Positions 25,323 through 37,437 of a stretch of 64,000 nt of DNA are shown here, one piece after another. The DNA comes from Ipomoea triloba (taxonomy: Eukaryota > Streptophyta > Magnoliopsida > Solanales > Convolvulaceae), in NCBI RefSeq assembly GCF_003576645.1, contig NC_044918.1, positions 31,219,675-31,283,674 of the forward strand, in the 5' to 3' direction. The notes below the pieces were generated by a model that was given only the letters and a program-made list of their open reading frames with translations, ran no database searches and was not told the DNA's origin. The position numbers and the translations under genes were made by a program. Each line of letters opens with the position of its first letter. Position 1 is the stretch's first letter.

Positions 25323-25495
25323 CTCGCAAGTGGCTCGTCGAGCCACGAGCCTAAGACATTAGTGCTCGAGCTCGGCTCGATTATTAAAAGAGCCGCTCAA
25401 GCTCGGCTCGAACTCGAATTTGACCGAGCTCGAGCCGAGCTTTGGCCGAGCGGCTTGTGAGCAGCTCGCGAGCCGCTTGGCTCATTTACACCCCT
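24966..25495. mobile_element. 530-bp GAGCTCG-rich TIR element
   Basis: The ends AGGGGTGTAAA and TTTACACCCCT are perfect inverted repeats flanked by ATCACCACT on both sides (24957-24965 and 25496-25504), a nine-bp target duplication seen once in the other monomers. The inside is made of GAGCTCGAG-type repeats around an (AT)n tract (about 25264-25320). It has no coding capacity. Confidence 0.85.
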
Positions 25496-26598
25496 ATCAC
25501 CACTAGTCACTTTTGTAAGAAAAATACAACATTATCTGTAAGTATACAAAGTACTCAAAACATGTTTTTCTAAATAAATCTCGATGACTAAAATCTAGTA
25601 ACAAAAATTCTAGCATTGAAATCGTATCGGGACAACAAAAAAAGATTAAAATCGCAGCCTAAAAGATTAAGAATGAAATCCGAACCATCCTTTAAACCAT
25701 TTTTCATATTTATAAGAATTCGGAAACCCACAAATAAAAAAATGATTATATTATAGCTTATTCTTTAAAATATTAACAAAAAAATAGAGAAAAAACCCCC
25801 AAATATCTAAGCAAATGACGAGGGGAAACGCTGGATGCAGAGGATTATCGATCAAATCCTGTTAAGCTAATTCATTCTTTGGGTTTCAGGAATAGATCGA
25901 TTATCCACCGCCTCCAGCGTCCCAACCATCTCCAACAAAAACATACGAAAAAATAGTAAAAACTTTAATAGCATATATGTAATGAAGTTGACCTCGAACA
26001 CTCACATACCACGTTAGATCTAAATTTTATAATATTGAGTAGAACCAAGGTATATAGAAGTTGATCTCAAACACTCACATACCACATTCGATCTAAATTT
26101 TATAATATTGAGTAGGATTACCAAAGTATATATATTTATATTTGAGAAAGCTGATTCAAAGAAACAAGTGGGGACCATGCAAAAGTTTCATGACAGAGAC
26201 AAGTGAGAACTATGCAAAAATTTCATGACAGAGACAGGTGAGGACCATGCAAAAATTTCATGACAAAGACCAGTTGGGACCACGCAAAAGTTTCATGGCA
26301 GTGGCAAAAATAGAAAGATTAGACCTGGAAAAGCCAACTAGGTAAAAATTTCATGCGAAAACCATGCTAAAGTTTCATGATAGTTGGTAAAATATAATGA
26401 TGGGACACGGAATAAAAAGCAAACTGGGCCCAAAAATTTCATGTGAAAACCATGCAAAAGTTGTGTGATAGTGGCTAAAATACAAATACGAGACATGGAA
26501 AAGCCAACTAGGAGAAATTTTCATGTGAAAAGCGTTCAGAAGTGTGGTCAAAATACAAAGCTGGAACACGAAAAAGGCAACTAGGCAAATATTTAGTG

Positions 26599-26994
26599 GA
26601 GTTTATTACCGAAATAGTCCCTCGACTATTGTGAAATTACCAATTTGATCCTCGATAATTTTTCTTGCCCAATTAAGTCCTCGACTTTGAAAAATTTAAC
26701 CAATTTGATCCTCTGTTTGATTTGGTGTTAAACATCCGTTAAATCATGATAAAATTTGTAATTTTGACATAGTCAAGAGACCATTTCAGTAATTAATCTT
26801 TGATTGAAATGGTTCCTTAACTATAGTGAAATTACCAATTTGGTCCCGATTTAACGGATATCAAATTGTAAAAAAAACGGAGGACCAAAATTGTTATATT
26901 TTTCAAAGTTAAGGACTTAATTGTGCAAGAAATATTGTCGAGGACTAAATTGGTAATTTCGCAATAGTCGATGGACCATTTAGATAATAAACTC
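26599..26994. mobile_element. 396-bp MULE-type MITE, copy 2
   Basis: Same ends as copy 1, with perfect nine-bp TATTTAGTG flanks (26590-26598 and 26995-27003). Confidence 0.9.
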
Positions 26995-27265
26995 TATTTA
27001 GTGTGACATTATGTTCTATGGGCTATAGGCATCATATCGGCAGAGATGCATTGCCTAATATAAACCAGTCATGCATGGAGAAACTTTTTTTTTTTTTAAT
27101 TTTAAAAGTAAAACTTGTTGTCATCTTGTGTGTTTTACTTGTATTTATTTGTGATGAAATCGACTGATGTTTTAGTAATCAACAAATGTAATACAACTAT
27201 TAACACATATGACATTAATATGTTCGCATTGTTATTCTTTGTTTCAAGAAAGTTAATATGTTGGT

Positions 27266-28821
27266 AACTCTTTGTGGATAGAATTTATTGCCCGGGCAAA
27301 ACTGCAATTTAACTTGAAGAAATAGCACAATAAAAAATGAAAGTTCATCAAATAATTCTTTGTGGATATAACTCTTTCCTTTCTATTTTTGCCTTTTTAA
27401 TATGAAAGAGGCAAGATGGCAAGATTGATGACTGCTTATTCTTTTGATGATCTACTTTTGTCTTGATTTGTCCATACGATGAAGACCATTGAAAATGTCA
27501 TTCTTCGACTTCTTGGAAGTATTTTTGTCATCTTCAATTCTTAACTTCTCCTTGGCACCCGTGGACTCTAAATGCATCCAAAATGCTCCAACAATCAGTC
27601 ATTTCTATTCAAATATGTAGAATTGTACACAATTGATCGATTAAATGAAGCCAATAAGGATCATTTTGGACGCAATTTTGACAATTCACAAGCAAAATAA
27701 GACTAAGTATATAACATAAGTATGAATAAGAATCATGCACGTATCAGCACATATCACCGGTAGTCACTCTTGTAAGAAAAATACAACATTATATGTAAGT
27801 ACAAAATACTCAAAACTTGTTTTTCTTAATAAATCTTGATGAGTAAAATCTATAAACAAAATTTCTAGCATTAAAACCCTATAGGGACAACAAAAAAGAT
27901 TAAAATCGCAGCCTAAAAGATTAAGAATGAAATCCCAACCATCCTTTAAACCATTTTTCATATTTACAATAATTCCAAAACCCACAAATAAAAAAAAATG
28001 ATTCTATTATAACTTGTTCTTTAAAATATTAATTCAAAAAATCCCCAAATATCTAAGCAAATAACGAGGGGAAACACTGAATGCAGAGGATTATCGATCA
28101 AATCCTATTAAACTAATTCATTCTTTGGGTTTCAGGAATAGATCAATTATCCTCTGCCTCCCGCGTCTCAACCATCTTCACCAAACACATACAAAAAAAT
28201 AAAAATAAAAACTTTAATAGTATATATGTAATGAAGTTGATCTCAAACACTCACATACCACCTTAGATCTAAATTTTATAATGTTGAGTAGAACCAAGGT
28301 ATATAGATGTTGATCTCAAACACTCACATACCACATTCGATCTAAATTTTATAATATTGAGTAGGATTACCAAAGTATATAGATTTACATTTGAGAAAGT
28401 TGATTCAACGAGACAAGTGGCAGCCATGCAAAAGTTTCATGACAGAAACTAGTGAGGACAATGCAAAAATTTCATAAAAGAGACAAGTGGGGACCATGCA
28501 AAAATTTCATGACAGAGACCCGTGGGAACCATGCAAAAGTTTCAAGGCAGTGGCAAAAATACAAAAATTAGGCATGGAAATGCCAACTATGTAAAAATTT
28601 CACGCGAAAATCATGCTAAAGTTTGATTGATGATAGAGGGTAAAATACAATGATGGGATACGGAAAAGCCAACTAGGCAAATATTTAGTGTGACATTAAG
28701 TTCTATGGGCTATAGATCATATCGACAAGAGATATATTGCCTAATATAAACCAGCCATGGAGAAACTCTGTTTTTTATTTTAAAAACAAAACTTGTTGTC
28801 ATCTTGTGTGTTTTACTTGTA
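27266..28821. repeat. Array 1 monomer 3, partial, without the MITE
   Basis: This is the most diverged monomer. It contains the empty target TATTTAGTG at 28682-28690 where the others have the MITE. It stops at a Helitron-like 3' end at 28822. Confidence 0.85.
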
Positions 28822-28852
28822 CTAGTATTTTCGCTCATGCATTGCACGAAAT
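28822..28852 (-). mobile_element. Helitron-like 3' end, minus strand
   Basis: The minus strand ends CGTGCAATGCATGAG hairpin, spacer, then CTAG followed by T. The monomer sequence breaks between A and T, the Helitron target. The 5' end was not found. The same junction occurs at 49568. Confidence 0.6.
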
Positions 28853-29059
28853 GGACTATTATAATATTATAAGAATATTTAGATCGATATACAATTATAT
28901 AAATTATAACATCGAATATTATATAGCACAATTGATGAAATTAGTTGGATCGATTATGTTTCTAATGTTTTCCTTGCCTGAAATAGAGCAAATAATTGTC
29001 CAATTACCCGTGCGATGCACGGATAAATTTTTTATTATATATTTAGATAATAAAAATAA
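28853..29059. other. AT-rich remainder of the Helitron-like flank
   Basis: This is shared with the flank of array 2 (about 49600-49810). It contains a second hairpin-like CCCGTGCGATGCACGG near 29008, without a CTAG end. No gene is seen. Confidence 0.4.
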
Positions 29060-29935
29060 GAGTAAATTGTCATTTTGGTCCACTGACTATTGGGATCTTG
29101 TTAATTGTAATCCACAACTTTGAAAACTGTTAATTTCATACCTTAACTATGCAATTTTTATCAATTTTGATCAAGCCAACCATAACATCTCAAGATCTCG
29201 AAACACGCAATTGCTAATGCATTTAATTTGTTTGGGGTATTGTATATACGAGGAGAAAGGAAAATATCAAGCATTAATAAGAGCTCGCAGGGAGGAGCGA
29301 GGAAAGTACCATGCCCGTTCTGCTGTGAAACAGAATAATGTATGTTTTCCTATTCATTCTTTAATTATTAAAAAAAATTGTTGTGTAGCCTCTGTATATC
29401 AATGCTCAGATGCACTCCAAAGAATTGCTTGCATTATTTTCTTGTGAATATAGTGGTTGCTGGAGAGAATCATACACTCGAACACACTGCTCTCTGAAAG
29501 TATAATTTTGTTTACCACGATGAAAATGACGATCGTGATTGAAAGGAGCGGAGAGGAAGGAGCAGTGGGGAGGAAGATGAAGATCGGACCAAATGACGCT
29601 TTTGCCCCTTTCATTTAAGATTAATTGGTGAGTTAATTTATTCTGGTCACATTTTGCCGGCTTGACCAAATTTGAAATAAGAGGATAAGAAGTGAAAAAT
29701 AATATTGTGAAGGTGGTTTTGATATAAGAAAGAGAATAAAATATTAATTTCCTACTTTACCCCTCAAATTTTAAATATTTTTTAAATTTTTTCTGTCAGT
29801 TTTAACGGCCGCAGACCAAATGTTCCACTTCGTTCATAACTGAGGACTAAAATTGGATACGGTCATAACTCAGGGATTGAGTCAGAATTTGGGTATAACT
29901 CAGGGACCAAAGATGTAATTTTCTCAAAAATAAAT
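29060..29935. mobile_element. MULE remnant with captured gene-like sequence
   Basis: The left end GAGTAAATTGTCATTTTGG with TAAAAATAA before it matches the complete MULE at 49811-50870. The inside shares that element's segment encoding REERGKYHARSAVKQNN and then GTATG, which looks like an exon end with a donor. The right end differs from the complete copy, so this is a chimera or deletion product. I cannot identify the captured gene. Confidence 0.6.
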
Positions 29936-30148
29936 TTAAGTTAAAAAAAAAAGAATTTAGATATACAATTATTAATTTATTAAAAATTTAAATTAATAAA
30001 TCCAAATTAATTTTAAAATTATATGCCATTAATTTCTAAACCATTAGAATGGAGTAGATCTTGTGTGAGATCATCTCATACATGACATATTTTAAAATTT
30101 ATAAATAAAATTTGTAAATTCATAGTGTCATACAACAAAATAGACATC

Positions 30149-30184
<36 letters not shown>

Positions 30185-30518
30185 TAATAAGAGCCAAAGA
30201 GAGTTAGACCTAAAATGGGTAGAAAAAATGGCGGTCAAATTATTTAATCAAATGGATGGTTCAGATGAATTACTTAATCAAATAGATGGTTAAGATAATT
30301 CAGATTAATATTATTAATAGAGATTACCTAATTTAACCTTACTTTTATGATTATCCGTTAAGTTTTCCGTTAAATATTCTCTTCTCCGTTAATATTCCGT
30401 TAACTTTTAACTTACCCATTAATTTCTATAAGAAAGGTCTTAGGTTCGAACCTCATCTCAATCAAATTTGACATAATTAAGTTTCTCACTCTATTTTACT
30501 CTTATTAAATTAAATAAA

Positions 30519-30797
30519 TAGTAGCTACAACAAAAAATGATACATATGTATTTCTTTAATTAGTAGCTACAACAAAAAATGATACATATGTATTTCTTTA
30601 ATTTAGAATTACAACAAAAAATGATACATATGTATTTCTTTAATTTAGAATTATGTGTCTACAATACCTTTATTTGAAACTTTAATTTAGAATTATGTGT
30701 CTACAATACCTTTATTTGAAAAATTTATTCATTATCAAAAAATTAAATTAAATAAATTTGAAAAATTTATTCATTATCAAAAAATTAAATTAAATAA
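30519..30797. repeat. Four exact 42-bp tandem duplications
   Basis: The pairs are 30519-30560/30561-30602, 30568-30609/30610-30651, 30638-30679/30680-30721 and 30714-30755/30756-30797. Each duplicates a different 42-base word exactly. Confidence 0.9.
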
Positions 30798-31104
30798 GAG
30801 AAATAATTTCATTAGTTATATTGTCTTTATTTTCTCTCATGCAAAGATTCTTACATTCAAATTTATCAATTGATATTCATTATATTGTCCATTATCTTAT
30901 TTTAACAATATCTTGTAATTAAATATCAAAGTTATAGTACAAAACAATGTTATATATTTATTTACCAAGTATTTTATTAATACTATGAAAAAAAATTTAA
31001 AATAATTTGAAGCTAATTATATTAACTACTTGGGGATTGGTTGACAAAAAGAGTACTCAAATAATAACCCAACAAATTGAAGTGGAATCACTCTATTTTA
31101 CTCT

Positions 31105-31285
31105 AATTGAATTAAATAAATTAGTAGTTACACCAAAAAATGATACAATTGAATTAAATAAATTAGTAGTTACACCAAAAAATGATACATATATATTAAA
31201 TAAATTAGTAGTTACACCAAAAAATGATACATATATATTTCTTAAATTAGTAGTTACACCAAAAAATGATACATATATATTTCTT
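31105..31285. repeat. Three exact 42-bp tandem duplications
   Basis: The pairs are 31105-31146/31147-31188, 31153-31194/31195-31236 and 31202-31243/31244-31285. A short ORF with repeated LNKLVVTPKNDT arises from them and is not a gene. Confidence 0.9.
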
Positions 31286-32089
31286 TAATACCATGAAAAA
31301 AATAAAAAAGAATAGTTTGAAACCAATCATATTAATTACTAGGGGATTTGTTGACAATGAAAGTAATCAAATAACCCATTACCCAGCAAATTGAAGCGAG
31401 AAACTACATTTTAATACCTTTGGAATACATAATATTTTAAATTTTTATTAATTTATTTATTCTTTTTTCTTAAACTAGGGATTTATTTGTCCACAATAAC
31501 TCATTCAACAATAATGGTTGAACCAAATGAACCCCAAGCAGAACACCTAAAGGAAAGTTCATAGCTCCTATATCTTAATCTTATTGCATGACGTTATCAT
31601 CTATGCTACCAACAATATCCGAATTGCAAATAATACACTACCAACAAAAAGGAAGAGAACAAATAGTAAAGATGAAGACAATGACAATGTTACTCAAAAG
31701 AGAATTAAGAACCACTTAGAAAAATTCAAATTAAAAGTAGTATTTATTTAGACTATCATTTTTAGACCAAATATTTAGACTATCGATTTTACAAGGTTGC
31801 AAACATTTATTTTAGTAATAATTATAATGGATTTTCTATATTATCTTGCATTCATATACTTTGAGTTAGATATTTAAATAAAAAAATTTGACATTCAATT
31901 ACCCATGTATAAACTTCTATATAATCTTGCATTGATATATTTTCAAATATTTATTTAAATATAAACATTGGGCATTAACCCATTCGCGCAATGCGCGTAT
32001 AAAACTAGTCAATACATAAATGATAACATTTGAAAAACTAGTCTAATAGTATTATTTGTAAATTATAAAAAAATTAATATACACACACA

Positions 32090-32279
32090 TACACGTAATT
32101 TGGTTAATTGATCGGTTAACTCGGTTATCCGACACTTTCAAATAAAATTAACTATTAACCAAAATTTTTAAAAATTCTTAACCATTAACAGAACTGAAAT
32201 ATTTTGGTTAAAAATGGTTAATCAAAATTTGTTGGTTCAATCGGTTAATCGATTTTTCACCGAATTATGCACACCCCTA
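32090..32279. mobile_element. Probable hAT-like MITE fragment
   Basis: The sequence is rich in GGTTAA/TTAACC and CGGTTAATCG. It ends ATTATGCACACCCCT, a common terminal motif of plant hAT-type MITEs. The left end is not clear. Confidence 0.35.
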
Positions 32280-32479
32280 AAGAACACCAAAGATGGGGAC
32301 CGAAAGGTTGTATCCTTCTAATGAAGATTGAATGCTTGTAAACAAACCATGGTCTTAGTCTAGATTTGCAGACTTTAATAAGTTAATAGTAAAAAACAAC
32401 ATCTCTGACGCATAACAATGTGCAAAAACCAATTTTGAAAAATCATATGCATCTGAGAAGTTTTATAGTATTGCTTAAA

Positions 32480-33560
32480 AGTATAATGCATTTAATGGCT
32501 ACATCTTGCGTAGTTTTGGACTAATGGATCTAGCATCTAGGTGGATGTGAAAGCCAAAAATTACAAACCAAGAAGGTATAGATGTGAATTGCACCGGAAT
32601 ATACTAAAAGTTCAAGATGTATTGTATATTTGTATGTTGAAGGTATGTAGTTCCATTTACTTAGTACTAGTCAATTCTACGAAAAAGGGTACATTGTGGA
32701 GTTTATGAAAAATGCATGCCACATAAGGAATGAAGTTTCAAAGGAGATTGCACTTAGTGGCTTCAGAAATAAGAACATGTATGTTGTTTATTGGATAATC
32801 GCAAAGTAAAAACATTTCCCTAGTTGCCAAAGGGAATGTAGATATGTGTTGGAAATGGCACAAGAGTTTAAACATCTAATTTCTAAAGCAATCAACAAAC
32901 TAGCAAGCAAATAGCTCGTGGATAGACTATCGAGTGTTGTTTACAACAAGGATCGAGATACGGAGAAGATTGCCCAAGCTCATGAAATTGATTCAAAATG
33001 AGTAAAGTTTGAGCATAGTCAAGATCGATAAGATCATATCGTGGTTGTGTATTTATTTATCATCCATGTGATCAAACAATGCTGTGCGAGCAATGAGATT
33101 TTAATTTCCATCAATTTAAGCCACAATAACACCACAATAAAATTGTTTAGCCAAGAGGAGAAACTACACATTAAAAGAAGTAGCAAGGTCAATAATTTCA
33201 AATGTTGGTTTACTTATGAGATTTTGGGCTAAAGTTGTTAATATGTCATGTTACACCCAAAATTGTATTATGTTGGAAAACACTCACAAGAAGATTCCTT
33301 ATGAGTTACAGAAGGGAAAGAAGCTAAATATGAGTTGTTTTCACCATTGGAAGCAAGTGTTTTGTACACAAAAATGGTAAAACTCATCTTTGTGCTTTTG
33401 ATGAATGAGTGGATGAAGACATATTTCTTGGATATTCATCAACAATCAAGGAGTATAGGATTATCAACAAAATGACAATGGTGATTGAGGAAGCACTGCA
33501 TATAGTGTACTGTTTGGTGAACCTCATTTCAGGAAGGATATTGATTAGGATTTACGGTAG
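32480..33560 (+). pseudogene. Decayed Copia pol fragment
   Basis: The plus strand shows broken frames with Copia integrase-to-RT linker similarity: a stretch reading KIPYELQKGKKLNMSCFHH (33285-33345), then KCFVHKNGKTHLCAFDE, DIFLGYSSTIKEYRI and VIEEALHIV. The upstream part (32520-33000) is more eroded. Many stops and indels show it is dead and older than the element at 1976-10189. Confidence 0.7.
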
Positions 33561-34455
33561 TATGTTACCGGAGTATATTTAATTGTGCACTAGCAAGTAC
33601 AAAGGTTCATTCAGTACAATAATTTGCATGTCCCCTCCTCCTACAACATGCCTACTACTTTATACTACAAGTACAACAACTCTTCTCCTCTGAATGTAAC
33701 GGTCTTCGTGATGGCTAGCCTTGAATGTGAAGTGTAATGGAGCCGTTGGTAATAACTTCTCTCATCAAGTGTAACGGGTGACTGTTTAACCTCTTGAGCC
33801 TGCCTGTCTTCTTGTGGTTCGGGACTTCGGGTCGGGTGCTGCTTGCTAATTACTCTGTCACCAGTCCCCCCACTCCCTAGCCAGCGAGAGTGGTTGAGGT
33901 AGTTTGGGAGTAATAATTTGTGTTAGGCATAAATTTTGAATAGGATAAAATCCTGATATTATAAGGAAATATCAAGATTTTCAAAATATTTCTTAATCTT
34001 CAAATATTTTTCCTTCCTTTTATATGTCTTCTTTTTCATATAAGAACGCATCCCAAAATTTTTTTTAGTATCCTCTCCAATCCTTCCCCCATACTATTAT
34101 CCTGGCACACTTCTTCCTCATATTCTTATTCTTTTTTTTTTTAAGAACGGTACGCCGAGGCAGGGGGCCTCAACCAATGTGGCCGAGGCAAATTTTGGCT
34201 GAGGCATGACCTCGGTCGATTTTGGCAAAGGCATGGCCTCGGCCAGGCCTCTGCCATTGTGTCCGATGCTACCTCGACCGATTTTGGCCGAGGCAAGGCC
34301 TCTGCCATTTTTTTAGGAGTCATGGATAGAAAGAAGACAAGCACAGAGATGAAGAGACGACGCTCAAGGCGTCTGGTGGAGTAGACCCGACTAGAAAAGT
34401 TGAAGAATAGGAAGATTGTGCTAGGTGGCCATAAAGTTGGGGATACCCTGAAGAC
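33561..34455. other. Non-coding region with a GGCCGAGGC-rich patch
   Basis: There is no supported gene. Around 34150-34320 the motif TTTTGGC(C/T)GAGGC and its reverse GCCTCGGCC recur several times, making a locally GC-rich, self-complementary patch. Confidence 0.45.
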
Positions 34456-35156
34456 CCTTTGGCAATTCTTGTTATTGGAGTTTACTATTTAAGAATGAAA
34501 TATATTTTGTTACAGGTTTAAAGAGATTGATATTGTTATGTATTCTCTATATTGGTAACAAATTAACAACAATTTAGAAAATCATAATCATGAATACTAT
34601 TAAATAATGATTCATCCCCCATTCGAACCATTTCAATTTCCATTACAATTGTTCACTCTTACTCTTAAATACTTAGCAATTAGCTCATGAATCGTCTTTT
34701 AACTTTATCTAATCCGCCCGTTACGACTTTTGCATAAAAACTCAAGAACCCTAAGTTGGATTTCTATCCTTTACGTATAACCACAAATAAAGTATCAAGG
34801 TAGGACACTCAACCCGGCCTAATCCAAGTCCATAAACTAAAAATCCACACATATTAAGCATCAAGCATAAGTGGCATAAAGGAAATATATAGAAAGAACA
34901 AAGAACTTATCTATTAAAATGGAAGAGTAATCTTGAAATCCAAGCTTTAAATCATTGGTCACAAGCTTTAAAAATGTCATGGAAACTAATTCTAAGCCTA
35001 ATCTAACTTAAAAATAAGAAATGAAATGATAAAAAAAAAAAAAAAGGCTATGTTTCGTCCATGGGTCAGAACCATGAAAAAATGGCTTTAAATGTAGTTA
35101 TATAGAAGACAAAGTACTTAGGAACAACCTATAGAATTACCATTCCTCAACTCATT
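34456..35156. repeat. Leader of repeat array 2
   Basis: This is a near copy of 21163-21856, with small substitutions and indels. Confidence 0.75.
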
Positions 35157-37437
35157 CATTGCCCAGGCAAAAATGCAATTTAACTTAGTAGAAATAACAC
35201 AATAAGAAATGACAATTCATCAAACAATTCTTTGTGGATAGAATTCATTCCTTTCTATTTTTGCCTTTTTTAATATCAAAATTTGGCTTAATGGTATACA
35301 TGAAAATTGTAACCCTTTGAGCCAGCTTTTCAATAACATAATAATCACTCAATTTGGACATTCATATAATAAGATAGGATAAAAATGCTAAGTAGTGGCC
35401 ATGTTAGGCAAAGATTGATGGCTGCTTACTCTTTTGATTCACTTTTGTCCTGATTTGTTCATACGATGAAGACCATTGAAAATGTCATTCTTTAGCTTCT
35501 TGGAAGTATTTTAGCCATCTTCTAAACTTCTTCTTGGCTCCCATTGACTCTAAATGCATCCAAAATGCTCCAACAATCATTCATTTCTATTCAAATATAT
35601 AGAATTGTACATAATTGATCGATCAATAGAAGCCAATAAGGATCATATTGGACACAATTTTGACAATTAACAGGCAAAATAAGACTAAGTATATAGCATA
35701 AATATGAATAATTATGCACATATCAGCACATATCACCACTAGTCACTTTTGTAAGAAAAATACAACATTATCTGTAAGTATACAAAATACTTAAAACATG
35801 TTTTTCTAAATAAATCTCGATGACTAAAATCTAGTAACAAAAATTCTAGCATTGAAATCGTATCGGGACAACAAACCATTTTTCATATTTATAAGAATTC
35901 GGAAACCCACAAATAAAAAAATGATTATATTATAGCTTGTTCTTTAAAATATTAACAAAAAAATAGAGAAAAACCCCCAAATATCTAAGCAAATGACGAG
36001 GGGAAACGCTGGATGCAGAGGATTATCGATCAAATCCTGTTAAGCTAATTCATTCTTTGGGTTTCAGGAATAGATCGATTATCCACTGCCTCCATCGTCC
36101 CAACCATCTCCAACAAACACATACGAAAAAATAGTAAAAACTTTAATAGCATATATGTAATGAAGTTGACCTCGAACACTCACATACCACCTTAGATCTA
36201 AATTTTATAATATTGAGTAGAACCAAGGTATATAGAAGTTGATCTCAAACACTCACATACCACATTTGATATAAATTTTATAATATTGAGTAGGAATACC
36301 AAAGTATATATATTTATATTTGAGAAAGCTGATTCAAAGAAACAAGTGGGGACCATGTAAAAGTTGCATGACAGAGACAAGTGGGAACAATGCAAAAATT
36401 TCATGACAAAGAGAGGTGAGGACCATGCAAAAATTTCATGACAAAGACCAGTTGGGACCACGCAAAAGTTTCATGACAGTGGCAAAAATAAAAAGATTAG
36501 ACCTGGAAAAGCCAACTAGGTAAAAATTTCATGCGAAAACCATGCTAAAGTTTCATGATAGTTGGTTAAATACTATGATGGGACACGGAATAAAAAGCAA
36601 ACTGGGCCCAAAAATTTCATGTGAAAACCATGCAAAAGTTGTGTGATAGTGGCTAAAATAAAAATACGAGACATGGAAAAGCCAACTAGGAGAAATTTTC
36701 ATGTGAAAAGCGTTCAGAAGTGTGGTCAAAATACAAAGCTGGAACACGAAAAAGGCAACTAGGCAAATATTTAGTGGAGTTTATTACCGAAATAGTCCCT
36801 CGACTATTGTGAAATTACCAATTTGGTCCTTGATAATTTTTCTTGCCCAATTAAGTCCTCGACTTTGAAAATTTTTACCAATTTGATCGTCTGTTTAATT
36901 TGGTCTTAAACATCCGTTAAATCATGATAAAATTTGTAGTTTTGCCATAAGCAAGAGACCATTTCAGTAATTAATCTTTGATTGAAATGGTCCCTTAACT
37001 ATAGTAAAATTACCAATTTAGTCCCGATTTAACGGATATAAAATTGTAAAATAAACGGAGGACCAAAATGGTTATATTTTTCAAAGTTAAGTACTTAATT
37101 GGGCAAGAAATATTGTCGAGGACTAAATTGGTAATTTCGCAATAGTCGAGGGACCATTTCGTTAATAAACTCTGTTTAGTGTGACATTAAGTTCTATGGG
37201 CTATAGGCATCATATCGACAAGAGATACATTACCTAATATAAACCAGTCATGCATGGAGAAACTTTTTTTTTTATTTTAAAAATAAAACTTGTTATCATC
37301 TTGTGTGTTTTACTTGTATTTATTTGTGATGAAATCAACTAATGTTTTAGTAATTAACAAATATAATACAACTATTAACACATATGACATTAATATGTTG
37401 GCATTGTTATTCTTTGTTTCAAGAAAGTTAATATGTT
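35157..37437. repeat. Array 2 monomer 1
   Basis: The standard landmarks are present (GTGGCCATGTTAGGCAAAG near 35397). A short deletion removes the AAAGATTAAAATCGCAGCC segment near 35875. It carries MITE copy 3. Confidence 0.85.
36777..37172. mobile_element. 396-bp MULE-type MITE, copy 3
   Basis: Same ends; left flank TATTTAGTG, right flank TGTTTAGTG (one change). Confidence 0.85.

Larger units (their letters stand above)
24361..27265. repeat. Array 1 monomer 2
   Basis: This has the same landmarks as monomer 1. It is longer because a 530-bp GAGCTCG-rich element (24966-25495) is inserted. It carries MITE copy 2. Confidence 0.85.
30147..32008 (+). mobile_element. Probable non-autonomous Helitron
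   Basis: It starts TCTACTATATATA after an A at 30146. It ends with a perfect CGCGC-AAT-GCGCG hairpin (31985-31997), seven bases, then CTAG (32005-32008) followed by T, so the insertion is between A and T. No Rep/helicase coding is visible in 1.86 kb. It contains (AT)n at 30150-30180 and the 42-bp duplications. The 5' end is less certain than the 3' end. Confidence 0.6.

Noticed and set aside
31007..31288. Short protein with repeated LNKLVVTPKNDT
   Set aside because: It is produced by the 42-bp duplications in non-coding AT-rich sequence.
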